NCBI GenBank assembly: GCA_964344895.1
Contig: CAYFPB010000089.1
Location: 1-5,437 of the forward strand
Source of the DNA: UBA6164 sp964344895
Lineage (GTDB): Bacteria > Patescibacteriota > Gracilibacteria > BD1-5 > UBA6164
Direction: 5' to 3'
DNA: 5,437 nucleotides
How positions within the stretch are numbered: the first letter of the stretch is position 1; each line of letters begins with the position of its first letter. The notes beneath the pieces are model-generated. The model searched no databases. It was not told the DNA's origin and saw only the letters and a list, made by a program, of their open reading frames with translations. Shown here in pieces: positions 1 through 5,437 of this stretch. The translations under genes and the position numbers were made by a program.

Positions 1-60
1 GTTACTTTTGTGTTTTTTTGTGTAAAATTTTCACGTTAGGAAGAAAAGAGCCAATAAAAT
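1..60. other. Left edge, no gene recognised
   Basis: I see no supportable gene here. One plus-strand frame is open from the window edge to a TAA at 105-107, giving about 34 codons, but it runs through the promoter-like boxes and its translation resembles nothing I know. An imperfect palindrome, GTGTAAAATTTTCAC at 20-34, lies about 27 bases upstream of the -35-like box. It could be a protein-binding site, but AT-rich DNA produces such palindromes often. Confidence 0.4.
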
Positions 61-88
61 TTGACTTTATTAAAATAAAGAATATAAG
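61..88 (+). promoter_or_regulatory. Sigma-70-type promoter for the trp leader and trpE(G)
   Basis: TTGACT at 61-66 and TATAAG at 83-88 each match five of six bases of the sigma-70 consensus boxes, separated by 16 bases. Transcription would start near 94-96, about 20 bases before the first leader-peptide ATG. A perfect TATAAT at 108-113 is a competing -10 box. It lacks a -35 partner at normal spacing and would start transcription on top of the first ATG. I found no convincing promoter between the two attenuators, so a single start probably serves both. Assigned from sequence pattern only, in very AT-rich DNA. Confidence 0.6.
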
Positions 89-116
89 TACTTTAATATT
101 TATTTAATATAATAAA

Positions 117-170
117 ATGAAAAATATATTTTTACAAATTAACTGGCAAATACTAAAGTTGTTGAAATAA
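117..170 (+). CDS. Trp leader peptide 1 (17 aa)
   Basis: The short frame from ATG 117 to TAA 168-170 encodes MKNIFLQINWQILKLLK, with one Trp codon (TGG) at 144-146. It ends exactly in the segment that can pair with the left arm of the following terminator. That is where a leader-peptide stop belongs in a ribosome-stalling attenuator. The product should have no function of its own: its translation would sense charged tRNA-Trp. Supporting the call, a second short frame 160 bases downstream has a similar start (MK, then Ile/Phe/Leu residues) and the same TGG-CAA (Trp-Gln) pair. No Shine-Dalgarno precedes it, as for the other genes here. The four Leu codons leave a leucine sensor as a weaker alternative. 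Confidence 0.7.
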   Translation: MKNIFLQINWQILKLLK

Positions 171-257
171 CAAATTTAGTGTATTTTGTAATTGTAAAAA
201 AATATATCAAAAAAAACTGTTATTTCAACTTTGTAAAAGTGAATTAACAGTTTTTTT
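128..257 (+). promoter_or_regulatory. Trp attenuator 1 (four-segment, ribosome-mediated)
   Basis: All four classical segments can be drawn. Segment 1 (128-137) pairs with segment 2 (159-168) over ten positions with one G-U and one mismatch, placing the Trp codon in the loop. Segment 2 (161-172, GTTGAAATAACA) is perfectly complementary over 12 bases to segment 3 (218-229). With a three-base bulge the pairing extends to 155-172 with 218-232. Segment 3 also pairs with segment 4 (236-250) to form the terminator. A ribosome waiting at TGG 144 would cover segment 1 and leave segment 2 free, so the antiterminator forms and transcription continues. A ribosome reaching the stop at 168-170 would cover segment 2, so the terminator forms. 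Pairings are read by eye; folding energies were not computed. Confidence 0.72.
211..257 (+). terminator. Intrinsic terminator of attenuator 1
   Basis: The left arm ACTGTTA (216-222) pairs with TAACAGT (245-251). The inner part pairs TTC with GAA and ACTTT (228-232) with AAAGT (236-240) around a GTA loop. The hairpin is followed by seven T (251-257) and preceded by six A, so the stem can extend. Termination here would release a leader RNA of about 160 bases. No conventional gene lies upstream in the window, only leader peptide 1, which marks this as an attenuator rather than a gene-end terminator. Confidence 0.8.
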
Positions 258-276
258 ATTTATATAAAAAATTATA

Positions 277-339
277 ATGAAAACAAAAATTTTATTCTTA
301 AATATTTGGCAAAGATACCTAGATCCATGGTGGAACTAG
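277..339 (+). CDS. Trp leader peptide 2 (20 aa, three Trp)
   Basis: ATG 277 to TAG 337-339 encodes 20 residues: MKTKILFLNI, then WQRYLDPWWN. Trp codons lie at 307-309, 328-330 and 331-333, so the peptide carries a single Trp and a Trp-Trp pair next to its stop. The roughly 606-residue enzyme encoded downstream has no Trp at all, so the enrichment is striking and resembles enterobacterial trpL peptides with tandem Trp codons. It begins 19 bases after the first terminator's T-run and is followed 34 bases later by a second terminator. The stop is TAG, not TGA, as expected where UGA is a sense codon. Its role would be to measure Trp-tRNA supply, not to make a functional peptide. Confidence 0.8.
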   Translation: MKTKILFLNIWQRYLDPWWN

Positions 340-411
340 TTTTTGATGTTGCCTATAAAAAAAGGGATATTATAGACTATTACCACAAAAAACAAGGTAA
401 TAGTCTTTTTT
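308..411 (+). promoter_or_regulatory. Trp attenuator 2
   Basis: Segment 2 (330-342, over the tandem Trp codons and the TAG stop) can pair with segment 3 (374-386) through 11 of 13 positions, with one G-U and mismatches at 334/382 and 336/380. This gives an antiterminator. The same segment can fold back on 319-326 (CTAGATCC with GGAACTAG, one mismatch) as a 1:2 hairpin, and GGCAA 308-312 can pair with TTGCC 349-353. Segments 3 and 4 form the terminator at 374-411. A ribosome stalled at the first Trp codon (307) leaves segment 2 free. One stalled at the tandem pair (328-333) would cover it, which differs from the enterobacterial layout. The antiterminator is weaker than in attenuator 1. Confidence 0.6.
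374..411 (+). terminator. Intrinsic terminator of attenuator 2
   Basis: AGACTATTACC (374-384) is perfectly complementary to GGTAATAGTCT (396-406), an 11-bp stem with an A-rich 11-base loop. It is followed by a T-run ending at 411. It lies only 22 bases before the trpE-like start codon, so a transcript reaching the structural gene must read through it. A smaller AT hairpin (353-358 with 370-375) just upstream overlaps the base of the left arm. Confidence 0.85.
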
Positions 412-433
412 AAAATATTTAATTAATAAAATT

Positions 434-1504
434 ATGAAAACAATGATAGAAAAAGCTCATTTAGAATGAGACTTTGCAATAATAGAAAAATCATGAGTAA
501 TTAATGCTTACTTTTGAGAAACAAAAGAGTTACAAAATTTAAGCGAATTAGAAAAAATACAAAATGATACAAAGCAAAAAGTAGTATTTATAACTCCTTT
601 TTCATTAGCTAAAATAGAATGTAACTACGAAATAAATACAGGTAATGAACCAATAATAGCAATGGTAGTAGAACAAGAATTAGAAATATCGAAAAATGAT
701 ATATTGAATATTTTAGATAATGAAGAATTAAGTATCTGAGAAATAACCCCAAGTGTAAGTGATATATATTTTGAAAAAGAGATAGAAAAAGTGAAAGATA
801 GAATTATAGCTTGAGAAGTAAATCAAATGATTTTATCTAGAAAATTTGATGCAAGTATAGAGGCTAATTTACAAAATATTTTAAAACTTTATTCTAAATT
901 GCTAAATATAAAATGACCATATATGAATTTTTTATTTAATACTAAACAAAAAGCTTTTATTTGATCTAGCCCTGAAAGGCATTTATCTATAGAAAACAAT
1001 ACTGTAGAAATGAATCCTATAGCTGGTACTATGCCAAAACTAGATTATGATTCTTTTAGATCAAGATTGCTTAAGTTCTTAAGTGATGATAAGGAAATAG
1101 AAGAGCTTTGTATGGTTATTGATGAAGAATTAAAAATGATATTAAATATGAGTGATTCTTGAAAAATATATTATCCATTATTAAAGGAATCTTGAGCTGT
1201 AATTCATACGGAAGCTGTGTTAGTTTGAGCTAAAAAAGAAAGTATATCTATAATGGATGCCTTTAGATCTAGTATGTATGCTCCTACTTTAGTATGATGA
1301 CCTATAAAATCAGCTTTTAAGCAAATCAAGGAATTTGAAAATGATAGTAGATGATATTATGGTTGAGCTTTCTGAATTTTGGATAAGGATTTCTTGGATA
1401 CTTGCATAGTTATAAGAACTGCTTTTATTGATAAGTTGAATAATATTTTATCAGTCAGAGCTGGTGCTTGAATAGTAAAGGATAAGTTCCTAAAAAAGAG
1501 GTAG
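434..1504 (+). CDS. Anthranilate synthase component I-type chorismate enzyme (PhzE/TrpE(G)-like), N-terminal part
   Basis: Read with UGA as Gly, this frame gives 356 residues of a chorismate-utilising (MST family) enzyme that aminates chorismate to anthranilate or ADIC. Visible motifs are AGEVNQMILSRKF near 126-138, GSSPERHLSI at 177-186, MNPIAGT at 193-199, DEELKM at 230-235, HTE at 258-260, MYAPTLVGGP followed by RGYYGG, IRTA at 327-330 and RAGAGIV at 342-348. Wording such as MNPIAGT, DEELKM and MYAPT is typical of PhzE-type fused enzymes, although the N-terminal domain is short. The Trp leader argues for anthranilate made for tryptophan, not phenazine. The frame ends at TAG 1502-1504, while the family-like continuation (VPKKEVDET) lies in the -1 frame. 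The product contains no Trp. ATG 434 is chosen as the first ATG after the terminator; no Shine-Dalgarno is seen. Confidence 0.88.
1478..1504 (+). other. Frameshift junction with A_AAA_AAG slippery heptamer
   Basis: In the upstream frame the codons run GAT AAG TTC CTA AAA AAG AGG TAG. A AAA AAG (1492-1498) is the heptamer used for -1 frameshifting in E. coli dnaX. It has a purine-rich AAGGA (1478-1482) nine bases upstream, close to the spacing of the dnaX stimulator, and a stop directly after it. A -1 slip would join the two domains. Against a programmed event, the -1 frame already matches the family before the heptamer: GTT CCT at 1486-1491 gives the conserved Val-Pro. This points to a one-base loss at 1484-1486, either a true mutation or an assembly error. 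I see no strong hairpin downstream. Confidence 0.6.
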
Positions 1505-2253
1505 ATGAGACTATAGTAAAAGCAAATTGATTTTTAGGTATATTTAATAATGATAATGTATTTGATAACTATTTAGATGGAATGGATGTACATGATTTGG
1601 TTTTATTAGATAATCTATTACATATAAGAAGAGAAAAACTGAGTGAGTTTTATTTCAGGTCTAATGAGTGAACTGGTTTAGAGGTGGGAAGAATTAAAAT
1701 ACATAATTTTTTACTTATTAATTTTTGAGATGATTTTGTAAATATGTCTGCTTTTATGATTAAAAAAATGTGATGAAGAGAAGTAGATGTAATTGATTAT
1801 AAGGAATTTGATATTAATAATATTGATAAGTATGATTTTGTTATGGTATGACCTGGTTATTGAGATATAAATAATGAGGATGATGAAAGAATATCTAGTT
1901 TATTAAATATAACTTGAGAATTACTTGAAACTGATAAAAAAATATTATGAATCTGTCTAGGTCATCAGGCTATTTGTAAGCTTAAATGATATAATATTAT
2001 CAGGCAGCCTGAAATTACTCAATGAGTTAAAAAGACTGTAAATCTAGATTGAGAAGAAAAGATGTTATGATTTTATAATTCATACTCTCCTGTTGTAAAA
2101 TGATGAGATGATGATAATGTAGAGGTTTTTGATGATAACAGAGTTTTAACTTATAATAGTGATAATATTAGCTCAATACAGGCTCATCCTGAATCTATAA
2201 TGAGTATTGATTGATTTGAGGTTTTAAAGAATATGATTTTAAAATTAAGGTAA
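1486..2253 (+). CDS. Glutamine amidotransferase domain (TrpG-like) fused to the chorismate enzyme, -1 frame
   Basis: This frame is open from 1486, just after an in-frame TAA, and has no start of its own near that point. It continues the chorismate enzyme: VPKKEVDETIVKANGFL matches the end of TrpE-type domains (E. coli DSVPQSEADET). A linker follows, then a class I glutaminase domain from about 1690 that supplies ammonia from glutamine. The nucleophile motif GICLGHQ has its Cys codon at 1954-1956. AHPE supplies the His (2185-2187) and Glu (2191-2193) of the triad. GPGYGD is the expected glycine-rich segment, and GFYNSYSP resembles PhzE amidotransferases. Joined by a -1 shift the full protein is about 606 residues, near PhzE size. 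An internal ATG at 1582 could start a separate glutaminase, but I see no ribosome site for it. Confidence 0.85.
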
Positions 2254-2254
2254 T

Positions 2255-2296
2255 AAAAAAGACATATACAAACTTAAGTTTGTATATGTCTTTTTT
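2255..2296. terminator. Bidirectional intrinsic terminator (42-base perfect palindrome)
   Basis: GACATATACAAACTT (2261-2275) is followed directly by its exact reverse complement (2276-2290). It is flanked by six A on the left and six T on the right, so the whole 42 bases are a perfect palindrome. In RNA this gives a long stem, a tight loop and a U-run on either strand. It lies between convergent genes: the plus-strand TAA at 2251-2253 ends two bases before it, and the minus-strand stop (2295-2297) overlaps its outer end. It therefore serves both transcription units. Confidence 0.92.
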
Positions 2297-3137
2297 ATTT
2301 TTTCTCTACTCTTATAAGCTTAGAGTAATTTTTACTATCACCATACACTTCTGATAGATTATTTATTTTATAATACTCTCTTGCTTGTTCTAGGCTTAGT
2401 TTTGTATCTATGTATCATTTTTCATATGCTACTTTATCTGAGTTGGCTGGAAGTAGTATTCTTAGATCCAGGAAACTTATTTTTTCATCTCTGAGAGTAT
2501 TTATGTGTTTTAATATGCTTGTAGTACAAGTGTTATTAAAAGTATTATAAAACTCAGGTTCTTTTACTAGTTTGTTTGTTTTTTCTATTATGGATATAAA
2601 TAAGTTTTTTACTTTTTGTTTTGTTGTATTTATTGGATACATTCTCACTACGTCTTTTCTGATATTTGCTCTTAATTTTACTAAATCATTTTCATCTCAC
2701 CATACATAAAAAAGTTCAAATTGATTTAGTAATCATAAAAATGGACTAAAACTTTCTCCTTTTTCTTTTCTAATCTCAGCTGAAAAACTTACATATTTTC
2801 AATCAGAAAATTCAAAAGATAGCATGGTATGAGCTGGTCAATCAAAATTAGAAAAAGGCTCAACTATATAATATACTTTATCAAGCTTTGATAAATCATA
2901 TTCTCTATCATAATAATCTTTTTCCCGTTTAGTTTCAGTTATATGTTTAAAATTTCTAACATTTTTTATTAGAACCTTATCTCAATTTATAGTTGCTTTA
3001 GGAAGTCTTAGATCTGTCTCTATCCAATCTTTATTAGTACTAGCTGTTTGCAAACTAGCAAAAATTGTTAATCAGACTATTATGATTAACAGAGTTATAA
3101 AAAAGTACTTTAGTATTTTTTTTATTTTATTTTTCAT
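2295..3137 (-). CDS. Membrane-anchored DUF4105 (Lnb N-terminal domain) protein
   Basis: The 280-residue protein has one N-terminal membrane segment (about 8-30) and an extracytoplasmic domain of the DUF4105 type. The family is recognised from a run like YYIVEPFSNFDG-PAHTMLSFEF at 89-110, SAEIRKEKGESFSPF at 119-133, FYVWGDENDL and EFYNTFNNTCTTSILKHI at 195-212. The likely catalytic pair is His103 and Cys204, in a papain-like arrangement. This domain forms the periplasmic part of Lnb, a bacterial lipoprotein N-acyltransferase; whether this protein acylates lipoproteins is inference. Its ATG overlaps the end of the radical SAM gene by 11 bases, so translation is probably coupled. Five Gly codons are TGA. 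The gene ends in the shared terminator. Confidence 0.82.
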
Positions 3138-4515
3138 ACAATCCCATATTAAAAGTAGAAAATGGTACAGCCTTACCTGGTTCTATCATGAAGTTACATT
3201 CTCTTTTGATGTTTGTAGTATCAAAATTGTAAAAGTCTGAGAATTCCATGATGACTATTCTGAAAATATTTTCATAAGTAATATTTTGAGGTGTCATGAA
3301 ATCTGGCCAGCAGCAGAATAGTTTGTTTTTTATTTTGTCTTTCAAGATATTCTCTCACATAGCAGTATCTAGTGATATAGTCTCTATAACATCTTCTATG
3401 AATTTTTTATCTTGTTCAAAGGCTATAGTTCACTTTGTATTTGTTATTAGGTTTTTGGGTATTTGTCATGTAACTGGTTTGATAGTTACTTTGTTATTAT
3501 AAATATCTTTCATTGCATATCATACACATATTTTATGTGGATCACAAGGTAGTGGAATCATATCCTCTGTTTCAAATTCATTGTTTACATCATCTATGAT
3601 ATTTTGTCTTATTTCTGATAATGTTATTCTGTAATCTCACTCTGATTTATTTCTCCCTACATCTTGGATTGGCTGAAATACTACTCACCTAACACACTTC
3701 CATTTTTTAGCATACTCTATTATTTCTGGTATTTCTTTATCATTCAATCATTTTTTTATCACACATACTAGTGTAGTTGAGATATTTGCTTCTTCTAAGT
3801 TTTTAAGAGCTTTTTCCCTAACTTGTTTCATACTTCTATTTCTGATTTCTTTTAGTGTTTCATCTTTAAGTGAATCAAACTGTAAGTATACTTCAAATCA
3901 CCTACCTATATTTTTTAATTCTTTTACAAAATCTTTATCTTGAGAAATCCTTATACCATTTGTATTTAGCATTAAGTGTCTTATTTTTGAGGCTTTGAAA
4001 AATTTAAGTATTTGTATGATTTGAGGATGTAGTGTTGGTTCTCCTCCTGTGATTTGGGCTATATCAGGCTCTGACTCTACTTTTAGTAATGTTTGGTACA
4101 TACTTATAATTTGCTCCATAGATTTTGGATTTCATTTTCCTGGCCCAGCATTGTAATAACATATATTACATTTCATATTACACTCATCTATTATATTAAA
4201 GAGAGCCAAGCATGGATGATTTTGATGCTGAGGACATACTCAACAATCAAAAGGACATCACCTACTGACTTGTGTAAGTGATTGCTCTGGTAGGTCTGGT
4301 TGTTTTAGATAAGCATTACATTTCTTAAAATACTCAAAATCTGTCGAGGTCTTAGCAAAAGACTCTCAACACTTAGTACAAAACTTCCTCAAAAAAACCT
4401 CATTATCTTTCTCAACAACATGAGTATCAACTAATGTCTCCTTATCCTTACAAATATGACAAAAAGAGTTTGTCGCTTCTAAGAATATACTGTATTTAGG
4501 GTTGTAGTATGCCAT
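3127..4515 (-). CDS. Radical SAM enzyme, COG1964/Tes class-D methylase-like family
   Basis: The 462-residue protein has the order typical of COG1964 proteins. An N-terminal rubredoxin-like set of CxxC pairs (Cys19, 22, 46, 49) is followed by an extra cluster motif GCPFDCGVCPQHQNHPC (Cys87, 91, 94, 102). The radical SAM CxxxCxxC follows in ECNMKCNICYY (Cys112, 116, 119), then the SAM-binding TGGEPTLHP at 156-164. The C-terminal signature FSDFYNFDTTNIKREC with PFSTFN is at 425-455. Relatives include MJ0619, proposed to methylate a pterin, and Tes, which couples archaeal lipid tails by C-C bond formation. The bacterial substrate is unknown. The neighbouring Lgt-like and Lnb-like genes favour a lipid or lipoprotein substrate over a pterin. 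It starts 63 bases after the small membrane gene, with no terminator between. Confidence 0.87.
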
Positions 4516-4578
4516 GGTTATTTGTTTATTGTTTCTAAAAATTATTTAATTAATTTTTTTCATATTAATGTTTTGTTA

Positions 4579-4806
4579 TTATTTATAATAATTGTATAAA
4601 ATAGCTCAAACTATAGTTAATGATAGTCATCCTAAAAATATTCAAAGACCTGTTTGAAAAGTTCAATCAACAAAACCCCAGGTATTAATAACTGAAATAG
4701 TATAAAGTCATCAACATAGAGCTAAAAGTATTCCAAACGATATAATAACTAAGAAAATATAGTATAAAATATATTTTCAAATTTTTCCTGTTATTTTATT
4801 TCCCAT
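4579..4806 (-). CDS. Small two-helix membrane protein (75 aa), unknown function
   Basis: Read with UGA as Gly, the frame encodes 75 residues with two hydrophobic segments, about 13-37 and 50-71, joined by a short polar loop containing NTWGFVDGTFQT. The helices are glycine-rich (GILLALCGG, GLGIFLGGLSLTIVG), and six of the glycines come from TGA, so a standard-code gene finder would miss it. The start ATG (4806) overlaps the stop of the Lgt-like gene by 11 bases, which supports a real, translationally coupled gene. I do not recognise a family. Its position suggests a partner of the Lgt-like membrane protein or of the envelope pathway, but that is inference. Confidence 0.72.
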
Positions 4807-5437
4807 AATTATATTTTCTTAACTTATAAATTGAATATCCTATCATTCAGATAGATACTATTTGTATGGTATTCATACCAAACCAGAAGTGTGAGTATGG
4901 CATTACAAATCAAACAAGAAATCTGTAGGAAAAGTAGATAAGGGTAAAAATGAAAAATCAGTTAGTAATAAACCAGTCTCTATTTTTCCTTATTCATATA
5001 ATAAATATAGTTAAAATTATAATTAATACAAGTATTTCATAAATTTGAGCTGGATGTCTAAGTATACCATCTCCGTAATCATATCCCCATGGTAGAGTTG
5101 TAGCTAGTCAGTGAGTGTTATCCCTTGTTCAGATTAGAAAAGCTCAGATTCTACCTACTATTATTCAAATAACAAGACTAGGAACAAATAAAACTCCTCT
5201 GTTAAAATCTAGAGAATAGATTTTTTTTATTATCTCAGAGCTAATAACTCATCAAGCTATAGCTCATGCTACAGTTTTTGATAATACTATTCCATCTGGA
5301 AATCATTTAAGTAAATACCAGTCAAGAGTTGAAACAAAAATCCCAAAAAACATAGCTCATCATAAAATACCTAGATAGTAAAATAGTTTTTCTTCTAGGT
5401 TTCTAAATGGAATTGAAATCAAGTATTTTTTGAAATA
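4796..5437 (-). CDS. Lgt-family prolipoprotein diacylglyceryl transferase-like protein (5' end missing)
   Basis: 213 residues are visible to the stop; the N-terminus lies beyond the right edge. It is a multi-pass membrane protein with Lgt signatures (numbering from the edge): TVAGAIAGG at 55-63, GRIGAFLIG at 95-103, LPWGYDYGDGILRHPAQIYE at 115-134 and YRFLVGFVMP at 171-180. Lgt transfers a diacylglyceryl group from phosphatidylglycerol to the lipobox Cys of prolipoproteins. The Arg of GRIG (96) and of YRF (172) are kept. The Asn, Glu and second Glu at the corresponding E. coli positions are replaced by Ala99, Thr104 and Gly176, and the HGG motif is absent. It belongs to a divergent Lgt branch and may use another acceptor. 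It is the first visible gene of the minus-strand operon. Confidence 0.85.

Noticed and set aside
20..34. Palindrome GTGTAAAATTTTCAC as an operator
   Set aside because: Imperfect, short and in AT-rich DNA; no second copy seen near the promoter.
3..104. Open plus-strand frame from the window edge, possibly the 3' end of an upstream gene
   Set aside because: About 34 codons, no recognisable sequence, and it runs through a good promoter-like pair.
108..113. Perfect TATAAT as the -10 box of the leader promoter
   Set aside because: No -35 partner at normal spacing, and it would start transcription on the first leader ATG. TTGACT/TATAAG fits better.
326..342. GGTGGAAC at 329-336 resembles the core of a T-box antiterminator
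   Set aside because: Only about 70 bases separate it from the previous terminator, too few for a T-box stem I. The UGGA would match a tRNA ending UCCA, not the usual GCCA of tRNA-Trp. A Trp-rich reading frame spans it. It is still worth a covariance-model scan.
434..2253. Phenazine biosynthesis gene phzE
   Set aside because: Motifs are PhzE-like, but no other phz gene is present and the Trp leader points to tryptophan control.
3296..3502. Plus-strand open frame of 68 codons
   Set aside because: It is antisense to the well-supported radical SAM gene and shows no family features.
4093..4281. Plus-strand open frame of 62 codons
   Set aside because: It lies opposite the cysteine-motif region of the radical SAM gene and is a shadow of it.
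434..5437. UGA as Trp (mycoplasma-type code 4)
   Set aside because: UGA falls on conserved glycines in several families, and TGG is used where Trp is expected.

Overview
This is an AT-rich bacterial window. Its genes read through only if UGA codes for glycine (genetic code 25), as in the Absconditabacteria (SR1) and Gracilibacteria (BD1-5) of the candidate phyla radiation. In-frame TGA falls on invariant glycines: the AGAGIV loop of a chorismate-utilising enzyme, the GICLGHQ motif of a class I amidotransferase and the GRIG motif of an Lgt-family protein. TGG remains Trp, and every complete gene stops at TAA or TAG. No clear Shine-Dalgarno sequence precedes the genes.

The left part (about 61-2253, plus strand) is one transcription unit. 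A promoter-like pair (TTGACT, 16 bases, TATAAG) is followed by a leader holding two short Trp-containing peptides in tandem: 17 aa with one Trp, and 20 aa with three, two of them adjacent. Each is followed by an intrinsic terminator and an upstream segment that can pair with the terminator's left arm. This is the layout of ribosome-mediated tryptophan attenuation, present twice in series. It controls a fused anthranilate-synthase-type enzyme (TrpE-like chorismate domain plus TrpG-like glutaminase, closest in motifs to PhzE) of about 606 aa that contains no Trp at all. The two domains lie in different frames. A -1 offset occurs near 1484-1498, next to an A_AAA_AAG heptamer and a TAG stop. It is either a one-base loss (real or an assembly error) or a programmed frameshift.

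A 42-base perfect palindrome (2255-2296) ends this unit and also the convergent one.

The right part (2295-5437, minus strand) is a probable operon. In transcription order it holds an Lgt-family membrane protein (5' end outside the window), a 75-aa two-helix membrane protein, a radical SAM enzyme of the COG1964/Tes class-D methylase-like group, and a membrane-anchored DUF4105 (Lnb N-terminal domain) protein. Three of these families are linked to lipids or lipoproteins: diacylglyceryl transfer, lipid-tail coupling and lipoprotein N-acylation. The cluster may therefore modify an envelope lipid or lipoprotein. That role is inferred from the families and the neighbourhood only.
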